64,000 nt of DNA from Nematostella vectensis (GCF_932526225.1 NC_064041.1:6903042-6967041); one strand, 5' to 3'; counted from the stretch's first letter, positions 20,514-33,120 are shown. Program-made: numbers and translations. The notes: a model not told the origin generated them from the sequence alone.

Positions 20514-23500
20514 CTTTGTATTCTATCTTTGTTATCCTCCATTTTCTTGTTAGCCATATCAACAACATACTGTATGTACTGCCAGAAACAAAGAGATTGA
20601 AATACCTTGAAAACTTGATGGGGAGGCTAAATTCAAGGGTAGATTATGCTTATTTTAAGCTGGGCCCTTAATCTAAAGTTCAGACTTCTGCTTTATAAAC
20701 ACAGAATGCTATAATTGCTTGAATAGCCCCCCCCCCTCCCCACAATTTTCCCAAATAAGTAGCTTCCCAAAGTGGAAAAATATGACTAAGCGTCTCCCAC
20801 AACTCTCCCCCTCCCCCCCACTCACACTCACACACACACACTCACAATTTCCTCAAAAAAGTACCTTCCCAAAGTGGAAAAATATGAATAAGCATCATCC
20901 CATAGTAACCTTGTAGCACAATAAACTTAAATGATGAGGGGTACAGTATGTTAGAAAGGAAGTAATGATAACTGACCACAACATTTTATCATTGAAAGCA
21001 TGTTTTGTTATGTGCTCTTGGAAATTTTTTTAGCCATAATACAGTAAGTATACATAAAATCTTTAGTTGGATTTAACACATAAAACAGCAATTAGTCTAA
21101 CTAGAACTGCTTCAAGGTTGAGAATTAATTATTCCTTTTGAAACTTTTTCAATAATGTATCTGATAACTTAGGCCGCTAATTTAGTGCTGGACACTAAAC
21201 CAAGAATTCATGTAGTAAACAAATACCAAGAATTATTATCTAACTGCCCACAAAAGTATAGTGAAAAAGGGGCACAGTTTGCATGATACATTTCTTACCT
21301 CCTTACTGACCAATAAATTCCCATTACAAATCAGGGGAACCTCTAAGCTATGAGTGCTTCTGACTGCCTGGATATTAAATCACACATATTATTTGCATGT
21401 ACAACTGTAGTAATCAGCACAGTGATGGCTTGTAAACAATATTAATAACAAGGGAATTACCATCATATATCTTGATTTTCTTCCTATCACTATACCAGAA
21501 TTCTTATAGCCTGATTCCAAAGAAGCTTTAAGCTGAGAAAATTTAAACAAATGCAAATTATGTAATAGCTTTTTTCTGTGTTGGCAGAGTTAATATCAGG
21601 TGTACCCTCGGGCTTTCCAGCTTTGGAAGTATTTAGGGAGGTTCCAGGGGTGTATCCAGAGGCAGTCGAGGGGCAGTCTAGAGGTGTTTCAAGGGGCAGC
21701 CCAGAGGTATATTTAGGGGGGTGGGGGTGGGGGTGGGCTTGATGTGAAGCCCAAGGTTTTCAGGTGTCTCAAGGAGTTTCCAGGGCTGTATCTAGGAGGC
21801 TACTTGAGGTGCATCCAGGGGGGTTTCAAGAGGTATATCAAGTTGAGAGGGGTCTATAGCTATACCCTAGGGGTCTGGTGGCATAACTACATTTTGAAGA
21901 GTTGTAGCCAGGGGGTTCCAGTGGTATAAATAGGGGATTTCAAGAGGTATATCAAGTTGAGAGGGGTCTATAGTTACACTCTAGGGGTCTGGTGGCATAA
22001 CTGGATTTTTTTTTAGTTGTAGCCATGTGGTTCTAGTGGTATCAATGGGGGGTTTCTGAGAGGTATATCAAGTTGAGAGGGGTCTATAGTTATACTCAGG
22101 GGGACTGGTGGCCTCAGTGGTATATATAGGGGGTTTCTAGAGGTATATCAAGTGGAGAGGGGTCTATAGTTATACTCAGGGGGTCTAGTGGCATCAGTGG
22201 TATATATAGGGGGTTTCTAGAGGTATACCAAGTAGAGAGGGGTCCATAGTTATACTCTGGGGGTCTAGTGGCATCAGTGGTATAAATAGGGGGTTTCTAG
22301 AGGTATACCAAGTGGAGAGGGGTCTATAGTTATACTCAGGGGGTCTAGTGGCATCAGTGGTATAAATAGGGGGTTTCTAGAGGTATATCAAGTGGAGAGG
22401 GGTCTATAGTTATACTCTAGGGGTCTAGTGGCATCAGTGGTATAAATAGGGGGTTTCTAGAGGTATATCAAGTTGAGAGGGGTCTATAGTTATACTCTGG
22501 GGGTCTAGTGGAATCAGTGGTATAAATAGGGGGTTTCTAGAGGTATATCAAGTGGAGAGGGGTCTATAGTTGTACTCTGGGGGTCTGGTGGCATCAGTGG
22601 TATAAATAGGGGGTTTCTAGAGGTATATCAAGTAGAGAGGGGTACAGAGTTATACTCAGGGGTCTAGTGGCATCAGTGGTATAAATAGGGGGTTTCTAGA
22701 GGTATATCAAGTGGAGAGGGGTCTATAGTTATACTCAGGGGGTCTAGTGGCATCAGTGGTATAAATAGGGGGTTTCTAGAGGTATATCAAGTTGAGAGGG
22801 GTCTATAGTTATACTCTGGGGATCTAGTGGCATCAGTGGTATAAATAGGGGGTTTCTAGAGGTATACCAAGTGGAGAGGGGTCTATAGTTATACTCAGGG
22901 GGTCTAGTGGCATCAGTGGTATAAATAGGGGGTTTCTAGAGGTATATCAAGTTGAGAGGGGTCTATAGTTATACTCTGGGGATCTAGTGGCATCAGTGGT
23001 ATAAATAGGGGGTTTCTAGAGGTATATCAAGTGGAGAGGGGTCTATAGTTATACTCTGGGGGTCTAGTGGCATCAGAGGTATAAATAGGGGATTTCTGAG
23101 AGGTATATCAAGTTGAGAGGGGTCTATAGTTATACTCTGGGGGTCTGGTGGCATCAGTGGTATAAATAGGGGGTTTATAGAGGTATATCAAGTGGAGAGG
23201 GGTCTATAGTTATACTCAGGGGGTCTGGTGGCATCAGTGGTATAAATAGGGGATTTCTAGATGTATACCAAGTTGAGAGGGGTCTATAGTTATACTCTGG
23301 GGGTCTGGTGGCATCAGTGGTATAAATAGGGGGTTTCTAGAGGTATATCAAGTTGAGAGGGGTCTATAGTTATACTCTAGGGGTCTAGTGGCATCAGTGG
23401 TATAAATAGGGGGTTTCTAGAGGTATATCAAGTGGAGAGGGGTCTATAGTTATACTCTAGGGGTCTAGTGGCATCAGTGGTATAAATAGGACGCTTCTAG

Positions 23501-26500
23501 AGGTATATCAAGTGGAGAGGGGTCTATAGTTACACTCTAGGGGTCTAGTGGCATCAGTGGTATAAATAGGGGGTTTCTAGAGGTATATCAAGTGGAGAGG
23601 GGTCTATAGTTATACTCTAGGGGTCTAGTGGCATCAGTGGTATAAATAGGGGGTTTCTAGAGGTATATCAAGTGGAGAGGGGTCTATAGTTACACTCTAG
23701 GGGTCTGGTGGCATCAGGGTATAAATAGGGGGTTTCTAGAGGTATATCAAGTAGAGAGGGGTACAGAGTTATACTCTGGGGGTCTAGTGGGATCAGTGGT
23801 ATAAATAGGGGGTTTCTAGAGGTATATCAAGTTGAGAGGGGTCTATAGTTATACTCAGGGGATCTAGTGGCATCAGTGGTATAAATAGGGGATTTCTAGA
23901 TGTATACCAAGTTGAGAGGGGTCTATAGTTATACTCAGGGGGTCTAGTGGGATCAGTGGTATAAATAGGGGGTTTCTAGAGGTATATCAAGTTGAGAGGG
24001 GTCTATAGTTATACTCTGGGGGTCTGGTGGCATCAGTGGTATAAATAGGGGGTTTCTGAGAGGTATATCAAGTGGAGAGGGGTCTATAGTTATACTCAGG
24101 GGGTCTAGTGGCATGACTGGTTTTTTTTTTAGTTGTAGCTATGTGGTTCTAGTGGTATCAATGGGGGGTTTTTGAGAGGTATATCAAGTTGAGAGGGGTC
24201 TATAGTTATACTCTGGGGGTCTAGTGGCATCAGTGGTATAAATAGGGGGTTTCTAGAGGTATATCAAGTGGAGAGGGGTCTATAGTTATACTCTGGGGGT
24301 CTAGTGGCATCAGTGGTATAAATAGGGGGTTTCTAGAGGTATACCAAGTGGAGAGGGGTCTATAGTTATACTCAGGGGGTCTGGTGGCATCAGTGGTATA
24401 AATAGGGGATTTCTAGATGTATACCAAGTTGAGAGGGGTCTATAGTTATACTCTGGGGGTCTAGTGGCATCAGTGGTATAAATAGGGGGTTTCTAGAGGT
24501 ATATCAAGTGGAGAGGGGTCTATAGTTATACTCTGGGGGTCTAGTGGCATCAGTGGTATAAATAGGGGGTTTCTAGAGGTATATCAAGTGGAGAGGGGTC
24601 TATAGTTATACTCAGGGGGTCTGGTGGCATCAGTTGTATAAATAGGGCATTTCTAGATGTATACCAAGTTGAGAGGGGTCTATAGTTATACTCTGGGGGT
24701 CTGGTGGCATCAGTGGTATAAATAGGGGGTTTCTAGAGGTATATCAAGTAGAGAGGGGTACAGAGTGATACTCTGGGGGTCTAGTGGGATCAGTGGTATA
24801 AATAGGGGGTTTCTAGAGGTATATCAAGTTGAGAGGGGTCTATAGTTATACTCAGGGGATCTAGTGGCATCAGTGGTATAAATAGGGGGTTTCTAGAGGT
24901 ATATCAAGTGGAGAGGGGTCTATAGTTATACTCTAGGGGTCTGGTGGCATCAGTGGTATAAATAGGGGGTTTATAGAGGTATATCAAGTGGAGAGGGGTC
25001 TATAGTTATACTCTAGGGGTCTGGTGGCATCAGTGGTATAAATAGGGGGTTTCTAGAGGTATATCAAGTAGAGAGGGGTCTATAGTTATACTCTGGGGGT
25101 CTAGTGGCATCAGTGGTATAAATAGGGGGTTTCTAGAGGTATATCAAGTAGAGAGGGGTCTATAGTTATACTCAGGGGGACTGGTGGCATCAGTGGTATA
25201 AATAGGGGGTTTCTAGAGGTATATCAAGTGGAGAGGGGTCTATAGTTATACTCTGGGCGTCTAGTGGCATCAGTGGTATAAATAGGGGGTTTCTAGAGGT
25301 ATATCAAGTGGAGAGGGGTCTATAGTTATACTCTGGGGGTCTGGTGGCATCAGTGGTATAAATAGGGGGTTTCTAGAGGTATATCAAGTGGAGAGGGGTC
25401 TATAGTTATACTCTGGGGGTCTGGTGGCATCAGTGGTATAAATAGGGGGTTTCTAGAGGTATATCAAGTGGAGAGGGGTCTATAGTTATACTCAGGGGGT
25501 CTAGTGGCATCAGTGGTATAAATAGGGGGTTTCTAGAGGTATATCAAGTTGAGAGGGGTCTATAGTTATACTCTGGGGGTCTGGTGGCATCAGTGGTATA
25601 AATAGGGGGTTTCTAGAGGTATATCAAGTTGAGAGGGGTCTATAGTTATATTCTGGGGATCTAGTGGCATCAGTGGTATAAATAGGGGGTTTCTAGAGGT
25701 ATATCAAGTGGAGAGGGGTCTATAGTTATACTCTGGGGGTCTAGTGGCATCAGTGGTATAAATAGGGGGTTTCTAGAGGTATATCAAGTTGAGAGGGGTC
25801 TATAGTTATACTCTGGGGGTCTAGTGGCATCAGTGGTATAAATAGGGGGTTTCTAGAGGTATACCAAGTGGAGAGGGGTCTATAGTTATACTCAGGGGGT
25901 CTGGTGGCATCAGTGGTATAAATAGGGGGTTTCTAGAGGTATATCAAGTTGAGAGGGGTCTATAGTTATATTCTGGGGATCTAGTGGCATCAGTGGTATA
26001 AATAGGGGGTTTCTAGAGGTATATCAAGTGGAGAGGGGTCTATAGTTATACTCTGGGGGTCTAGTGGCATCAGTGGTATAAATAGGGGGTTTCTAGAGGT
26101 ATATCAAGTTGAGAGGGGTCTATAGTTATACTCTGGGGGTCTGGTGGCATCAGTGGTATAAATAGGGGGTCTCTAGAGGTATATCAAGTTGAGAGGGGTC
26201 TATAGTTGTACTCTGGGGGTCTGGTGGCATCAGTGGTATAAATAGGGGGTTTCTAGAGGTATATCAAGTTAAGAGGGGTCTATAGTTATACTCAGGGGAT
26301 CTAGTGGCATCAGTGGTATAAATAGGGGGTTTCTAGAGGTATATCAAGTTGAGAGGGGTCTTTAGTTACACTCTAGGGGTCTGGTGGCATCAGTGGTATA
26401 AATAGGGGGTTTCTAGAGGTATATCAAGTGGAGAGGGGTCTATAGTTATACTCAGGGGGTCTGGTGGCATCAGTGGTATAAATAGGGGGTTTATAGAGGT

Positions 26501-29500
26501 ATATCAAGTGGAGAGGGGTCTATAGTTATACTCTGGGGGTCTGGTGGCATCAGTGGTATAAATAGGGGGTTTCTAGAGGTATATCAAGTTGAGAGGGGTC
26601 TATAGTTATACTCTGGGGGTCTGGTGGCATCAGTGGTATAAATAGGGGGTTTATAGAGGTATATCAAGTGGAGAGGGGTCTATAGTTATACTCTGGGGGT
26701 CTGGTGGCATCAGTGGTATAAATAGGGGGTTTCTAGAGGTATATCAAGTAGAGAGGGGTCTATAGTTATACTCTGGGGGTCTGGTGGCATCAGTGGTATA
26801 AATAGGGGGTTTCTAGAGGTATATCAAGTTGAGAGGGGTCTATAGTTATACTCTGGGGATCTAGTGGCATCAGTGGTATAAATAGGGGGTTTCTAGAGGT
26901 ATATCAAGTGGAGAGGGGTCTATAGTTATTACTCAGGGGGTCTAGTGGCATCAGTGGTATAAATAGGGGGTTTCTAGAGGTATATCAAGTGGAGAGGGGT
27001 CTATAGTTATACTCTGGGGGTCTAGTGGCATCAGTGGTATAAATAGGGGGTTTCTAGAGGTTTATCAAGTTGAGAGGGGTCTATAGTTATACTCAGGGGG
27101 TCTAGTGGCATCAGTGGTATAAATAGGGGGTTTCTAGAGGTATATCAAGTAGAGAGGGGTACAGAGTTATACTCAGGGGGTTTGTTAAGGTGTAGGCAAT
27201 GGTGCCCCAGAGGTATTTACTAAAGTAACAGACCAGCATCAAAAGGGTTAACATGTTGTAGTTTACCATGAGTTGCGCATGCTCCAGACTCTTGCACTGA
27301 ACATGCAGCACAAAAGGCTCAAACTTAAGTACTGCATCTCTTTTACAATCCTCTAATGACTCAAGCTAAAACAAAGCACAAATTATCTATTTAAGATTTA
27401 AATCAAAAATAGATATAGAAAGATCTTTACCAGCTCAACAAGGATCAAATGCAGATTTGGCTTATATTGCTTGATAATTGTTAGAGCTATTTACATCATT
27501 TATTTACAATACCTACCACAGATTCTAAGTCAGCTTGACCATGTGTGATATATCTCCACTCACTGCATTTCTTTCGTTGTCCATGACCCTGTTTTTGTTT
27601 TTATATCAGCATAAATAAATTCATTAGATGTAAGTTATCAAAAACATGCAACATTTGAGAGTGCTTGCATAACTGGGAGAAAGACAACAATGTCTTTTCT
27701 TTTATGCACTAGTCATTTAAAAAACCCGAAATTCGCCAAATTGTGCAATTGAGTGGGGGTGTCTACAAAACGAAGACCTAAAATCTAATACCTAAAACTT
27801 GTGACCCCAAAAGCTATGACCAACCAAAAATTGCAGTTATTATTTAGTCTACCTTGTTTCTTAAATGCTACACAGCGCAAAAGTTTCATATGGAATCAGG
27901 GATCCTAATGAGGTAATTCAGCGAGTTTTGTAGTGCTTTTAATGAAAGAAATCTCATTTGTGCGCGCCAATGAACAAACCATTTTTAATCGTCGTTATTT
28001 GTCCCATTGAAAATGGTAGTTGAACTTATTTATCAGACACGCTCCTTTGCCCGAAAAATTATCCTGAAAACTCTCCTAGTAACCTAACAGACCCGGTAAT
28101 TATTGGTAATTTAGAGAAACACCCCAGAAATGTTTTCAAACTCCCTGGCGAGGAAGAGCGTTTATCAAACCAAAGCTTTAGCGTAGCGTGCCGATACGGG
28201 TTCCTGACAATTATAATTTCCAAAGTTTATGTCTGAATAGATTGGCTAAATAGTTATTGAAATCCTAGTTTTGTCGATGTCTGTAGACAACTTGCACCCT
28301 AAACATTGCTGTGGCATCGGCATTTTTCAAAAGAAAGACATAGACCAAGTAAATAAAGTCCCATTTTGTAGAAAAACTTCTAATAATTTCGCAAAGCTGT
28401 TTATATTCTTTTTGGCACACTGTGACATCGAAATGTCAAATCATTTGACAGAGATGAAACCTGATTGGTTGGAAGGAAATCCCATAAAATGATGTAAGCC
28501 TTGATTGGCCCACTTTTTACCGGGCAGTGGAATGTTTTTCTCTGTGATGTAAACTTTCTACAACTCGACACAACTAGAACATGGAGCGATTTCCTGTATA
28601 AAGTTAGCGGGCAATTAAGATTTTTGAAGAAACTCCCGAAAAGTTTACCGGGTGACTTACCGTTTTTTTTAGTTTATTGACATACACAAGTAGTGCTTTT
28701 CCCTATTTCCTAATTAAGAAAAAAAAAAAAAGAACTAGCTAATTATCTGATAAAATCTGATCACTGATTCCACATGTAACTTCCAGACAGTGTAGCCATT
28801 TTGGGAAACAAGTTAGGCTAACTGCAACATTTTGGGGGTTGTAGCTTTTTGGGTTGTTGCTTTTGGGGTTACATGTTTTAGGTTTTAGGTCTTCATTTTG
28901 TAGACACCCCATTGAGTGGTATCATAAATATACAGTGCAGTGGACTAAGGCAAGTATCAGATGAATAAAATTAGTTTTTCATTTTTTGAACTGTTATCTT
29001 CACAATTACTAAAATGTATACAGTATGTGTAGACAAAGCTTTGAAACATAACGGCTCATCAAATTTTATGTAGTTGTACAGCTTGCACCTCATGGGCATA
29101 TGAATGCAAGGGGTGACAGCTTAAAATCATGACCCTAGCCCCTCCCTGGGGCTATAAGTATGGGAGGAGGGGGGAGGCGTGGGGGGTAAATGCCTCACTA
29201 CTGCATTACTATTCTCGCGGAGCTACTCTAGCAAGTTATAGTGAATGTTTTAGTCTCAATGGAAGTTTATTGATTTCTACCTGAAAATTCTATAATTTTG
29301 GGCATATAATTTTCATTATTGTTAAAAAAAAGCGCAAAAGAATTTGAGCACTGCGCATCTCTATGGACCATCTCTTAAAACGACTCCTACCTCAGTAAAG
29401 ACAGATATTCTTCCAGAACACGAGCTTGTGGTGAAAAAAGCATCCAGTCCGTTTATATAATCCACAAGATTAACAATAGGTTCGTCTATGCTTCCCTTTT

Positions 29501-29555
29501 TGCTCAGATCTGCTTGAGACAGCGTTTGCTGTTTTTGAGCCATGAAGGCCGCCAT
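20514..29555 (-). CDS. TYW3: tRNA wybutosine-synthesising protein 3 homologue
   Basis: TYW3 is the SAM-dependent N4-methyltransferase step of wybutosine synthesis at G37 of tRNA-Phe. Exons (minus, in order): 29555-29391, 27588-27517, 27365-27267, 21532-21461, 21367-21299, 20578-20514. All have GT/AG borders; the first five are whole-codon exons (55, 24, 33, 24, 23 codons) and the sixth holds 21 codons plus two bases. Key peptides: LSKKGSIDEP and FFTTSSCSGRI (exon 1), KFEPFVLHVQCKSLEHAQLM (exon 3), SGYKNSGIVIG (exon 4), AVRSTHSLEVPL (exon 5), MANKKMEDNKDRI (exon 6). The start at 29555 (AAGATGGCGGC) is preferred over an upstream in-frame ATG (29597). A short terminal exon around 20224-20242 would add six residues and a stop, but its acceptor is weak. 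Length would then be about 187 residues, shorter than the human 259. Intron 3 is filled by an 80-bp array. Confidence 0.92.
21815..27185. repeat. 80-bp minisatellite, about 65 copies, inside TYW3 intron 3
   Basis: Period 80 bp, seen as GGGTTTCTAG recurring at 22211, 22291, 22371 and so on. A unit reads GGTATAAATAGGGGGTTTCT, AGAGGTATATCAAGTTGAGA, GGGGTCTATAGTTATACTCT, GGGGGTCTAGTGGCATCAGT. Variant positions (CAAGTTGAG / GTGGAG / GTAGAG, CTCT / CTCA, CTAG / CTGG) are shuffled between units. Two units (about 22000 and 24115) carry the insert TTTTTTTTTAGTTGTAGC. The left edge (21600-21900) shows diverged ancestral units. Strongly strand-biased (G over C). Confidence 0.97.
27756..28910. mobile_element. 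1155-bp DNA transposon remnant with 8-bp target duplication, in TYW3 intron 1
   Basis: Ends GGGGTGTCTACAAAACGAAG and CTTCATTTTGTAGACACCCC are inverted repeats, and the similarity extends for about 85-95 bp inwards (CCTAAAAC, GACCCCAAAAGC / GCTTTTGGGGTTAC). It is flanked on both sides by ATTGAGTG (27748-27755 and 28911-28918). An 8-bp duplication fits several superfamilies (hAT, Merlin, P). The interior has no transposase I can recognise. Confidence 0.88.
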
Positions 29556-29925
29556 CTTGGATTTGTTGTCGTTCCCAGGGCTACTCGAGTTGCGCAAATT
29601 TATCCAGAGGGGGGGTGTATGGGAGGGGTAGTTATTCGAACCTATTTTTTATTATTTTTAATTACTTTTTAGCCAGCAAAAGCAGAACATGACAATATTG
29701 TTCAGAACTAATATATATACGATTTTGAACGTGATATATCTGAATTCAATTAAAAAAAATGTAGCTTTAGCTTTGATGTGGGCTACATAATTGTCAACCC
29801 CTACCCCCACGGCAAAGTATATGACTCGGAAAATCCCGCCATTTCTCAAAGAGGAATTGAGTGCATCGAGAAAATAATCAATCTTGCGTAGTGGAGTAGC
29901 TTTGTTTTGCTGTAACTCGCCCATA
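29556..29925. promoter_or_regulatory. Divergent TYW3 / CDC26 promoter interval
   Basis: Only 370 bp separate the two start codons, which point away from each other, so one compact bidirectional promoter is likely. The TYW3 start lies in AAGATGGCGGC (minus strand, about 29548-29558), which matches the YY1 recognition sequence described for many animal housekeeping genes. No TATA box at a suitable place was seen. Confidence 0.55.
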
Positions 29926-30153
29926 ATGCTTCGAAGAAAGCCTACAAGGATAGAACTTAAGAGAGAAGACCTAGAGGAGTATGAAAAAGTAAAAGAAAGC
30001 TGGTCCAAAGGCATAAAAACCGAGTCAAACTCAAAGCAAGCTACGGCGATACCAGGAATTTCTAGCGAGCAAGAAAAGATGGTTCGTATTCACCAAAGAA
30101 TCGGCTACAAACCTGAGATCGTACCGAGCGACGGGACCTCGCATTTCTTATAA
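29926..30153 (+). CDS. CDC26: Anaphase-promoting complex subunit CDC26 (APC12)
   Basis: A 75-residue protein starting MLRRKPTRIELKREDLEEYE, which matches the highly conserved N-terminus of CDC26, the segment that inserts into the TPR groove of APC6/CDC16 and stabilises it. Acidic and basic stretches follow, then IHQRIGYKPE, the conserved C-terminal box (RIGYKP). The overall length is close to the human 85 residues. The ORF is open further upstream (ATG 29884), but the family starts at MLRRKPT, so 29926 is chosen. Single coding exon. A polyadenylation-type AATAAA lies at about 30219. Its neighbour in divergent orientation is TYW3. Confidence 0.93.
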   Translation: MLRRKPTRIELKREDLEEYEKVKESWSKGIKTESNSKQATAIPGISSEQEKMVRIHQRIGYKPEIVPSDGTSHFL

Positions 30154-30669
30154 TGGTTCTTCGATGGAAATTTAAAGCCGAGGTGGATTAGAATGAATAG
30201 AAGTACCTGCGTACAATAAAAGAGAAAAATGTCTCCATTCTGCTAAGAGAGAGACAGATAAAAACCTACGGGTTCATTGACCCCTAGAAATAAGCGCAAG
30301 CTTTAATAGGGTCTAACATTTAAGCATAGGCGAATCCTCAAGAAGTTCCTAAGAGCCTGAGGACTTTTATTTTAAAGGCAAGAAAACTATGGGTTCTTGA
30401 ACGATCGGGTGAAAAGTGAAGGCAGAAGATAAAATTATACTCTATAATCTGAACTGAAATGTAGAATTGGGTTGAAAGGGTTAAAGCCTTCATGTGACCA
30501 TTAAAATACCCTAAAAAAACAGTACTGCAAAAAACAGTACTGCACACTAAAGGATGTCCAATGTTATTCAAGCCTGCGCAGACCTGATTTTAAATACTTG
30601 AGCAGCATGTATTAGGCACAATGGACTTGACCACCTTATAATCCCCAGGTTTTCAATCGATAGAACCGA

Positions 30670-31355
30670 TAATTGATATTAAAGCCGCATTGTCACCAGT
30701 TTACTTCCAGTCGATTACATTATAATCTCCGATGATTTTTAACGGAAAACACGAAAAATATTTCAAAATATTAAAAGCAGTGTGTATATTGCAAGTTTCT
30801 TCGAGGATGTGATTGATAATTTAGAGCCGATGGCATGTTAAATATCTCGGATTCTAATAGATTCTTTTGTCTTTTAACGGTTGAGGTTTCCGTCGGACCT
30901 TCGGAAGTGAACTGGTGACATTGCGGCTTTAATTGACTCTAATCAATAAAATTAACTAATTTTATCCGCATTCGATAATAATCGTTAGCAAAAAAATTGT
31001 GAGGTCAATGGATAATTGATATTAAAGCCGCATTGTCACCAGTTTACTTCCAGTCGATTACATTACAATCTCCGATGATTTTTAACGGAAAACACGAAAA
31101 ATATTTCAAAATATTAAAAGCAGTGTGTATATTGCAAGTTTCTTCGAGGATGTGATTGATAATTTAGAGCGGATGGCATGTTAAATATCTCGGATTCTAA
31201 TAGATTCTTTTGTCTTTTAACGGTTGAGGTTTCCGTCGGACCTTCGGAAGTGAACTGGTGACATTGCGGCTTTAATTGACTCTAATCAATAAAATTAACT
31301 AATTTTATCCGCATTCGATAATAATCGTTAGCAAAAAAATTGTGAGGTCAATGGA
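30670..31355. mobile_element. TTAA-flanked MITE in a 343-bp tandem duplication
   Basis: Each element (30679-30932 and 31022-31275, 254 bp including both TTAA) starts TTAAAGCCGCATTGTCACC and ends GGTGACATTGCGGCTTTAA; the inverted ends extend about 30 bp with few mismatches. TTAA target duplications fit piggyBac- or Kolobok-type non-autonomous elements. The two copies lie in direct orientation within 343-bp repeats and differ at only a few bases (for example CATTATAATC / CATTACAATC). Confidence 0.9.
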
Positions 31356-31359
31356 TAAT

Positions 31360-31800
31360 TATGATTTTTCGATTAACCTGATCGATTTATATCGATTTAT
31401 CGGTTAAATTGGAAAAAATAAAAGACAATTCTGAGAGATTAAACAAACGTTTTTTAATCCAAAGTGCAAACAAAACGGGAAAAATAAGGAACCAAGACCA
31501 ATTAGTAGTAGCCACAGTAGTTATTGCCACAGCCGTCCAGAATAATGTTTATGGATGCCACACAATTAACTTGTAGTAGTCCGTAAATACCAACAGGGAA
31601 TCCAGGGTACATATTGTATACTACACTACTTGATTATATCGATGTAATAGATATAATCGATTGACTAATTGGGAAGTATTGTGTGAGTATCAATTATTGA
31701 TTTTCTGATCCAATCGATATCAATCAATTAAGATTATCAATTGATTTTGATTTCTCGATTGGTTTTCCGACATTGATTTTTATCGATTGAACACACTGGG
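31360..31800. other. AT-rich stretch with many ATCGAT / CAATTGAT words
   Basis: Contains clustered ATCGATTTATATCGATTTATCG, AATCGATTGACTAATTGGG and CAATCGATATCAATCAATTA type sequence with many short palindromes. A similar character (ATTGATAATAATTGAT) returns at 32770-33060. No gene. Confidence 0.5.
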
Positions 31801-32499
31801 GTATAAGGTACTTCATACTTGCCAAACTTGAAAGCTAAAGACAAGAAATTCTCAATGTACTTTCCTGGGAGATTACGGTAAATGTATTGGAAGTTTCCAT
31901 TTTTTGCCGGGAGATGAAGGATAAAAACCGAAAGTCTCCTGCAAAAACCGGGAAAGTTGGCAGGTATGGTTCTTCCATGCCATAAATAACTCCTAATAAG
32001 CATATAATATCTGGCATTAAATAAACTGCAATGCATCAAGTTTGGTTCAATACCAGGCAAGGGAGTTTTAACAGAATGTTTATTGCAGGCTAAGTTATAC
32101 TTACAACCAAGAGAGCTTTCTTGTTACTACACATGAGATAAGCTCTGCCATCATTCCTAGTCTGCATAGCGGCTCAAGGGAGAGGGACGGGGGGAGAGGG
32201 GACGAGTGAAGAAAAGCAAGCGCGTGGCCGTTACGCGCTATACAACCTATGATATCCAGCTGGCTTAGTTTATTTAGTACTAATACACTGTAATATCTTT
32301 GTTCTATTTTGTTCTGATTTGACTATTACACTTTAACAATTACATTTTGTTGCACAGGATTTCGAAAACCACTCTTAGCAAATACCTAATATACATATGT
32401 ATAACATAATGAATTCGATAATGTTCATAAACATTGACATTAGCTAGGCTGGTAACAAAATTAGCAAAACAATCGTTCAAGCACAAGGCCCTAGCAGGG

Positions 32500-32630
32500 G
32501 ATGGGGCAATGGGGACATGTGCCACCCCCCCAAGATTTTCAAAAAGGGGCGTGGCTCTGCCCCCAATATTTTCTTAATGTTTTTTATTGTGCCCCCAAAT
32601 TTAATTGAGCTGCCACGGCTCTGAAGCACA
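32500..32630. repeat. Dispersed repeat (GGGGCGTGGC / TTTTCTTAATG type), copy 2
   Basis: GGGGCGTGGCTCTGCCCCCA, ATATTTTCTTAATG, ATTGTGCCCCC and GCCACGGCTCTG match the copy at 14310-14430 in order and spacing. Confidence 0.65.
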
Positions 32631-33120
32631 CAAGATAGCACACCACCTCGTGGAGAAAGAAGCAATTCCAGCCATAGAGCAGGACTGTTTGTTATGGCAA
32701 GGACATATGACAGTCATTGCCTTCTTCTGGGAACTCCCAGCATACTAGAATATTTACCTAATAAGCCGACGTAACTAAATGATTATTAAAAGCACATTGA
32801 TTAATTTGATAATAATTGATACCAATTTGATAAATGGTTTTTGATTAATCTAATTAATTGATAACAGTTAATACTCAAAATTTTCCAGTTTTCAATTGTA
32901 ATCAATTATTGTCAATTGATTTTGCCGTTCCAGCTATTTATTATAATTTTAATGATCAATTGTTATCAGCTGGTATCAATTGATGCCTGTTTTTTATTAA
33001 TAAGACTCTCCCGGATTTTGATAACCAATTGTTATCAATATTCTTAAATCAATTATTTAGTTATTTGGGAATCAGTCACTGCTCCCATCCAGTACCAAAT
33101 GCTCTGCCCCTTAGAGGAAA

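Noticed and set aside
28271..28492. 73-codon plus ORF within the TYW3 intron 1 transposon
   Set aside because: No transposase motif and composition like the surrounding non-coding DNA.
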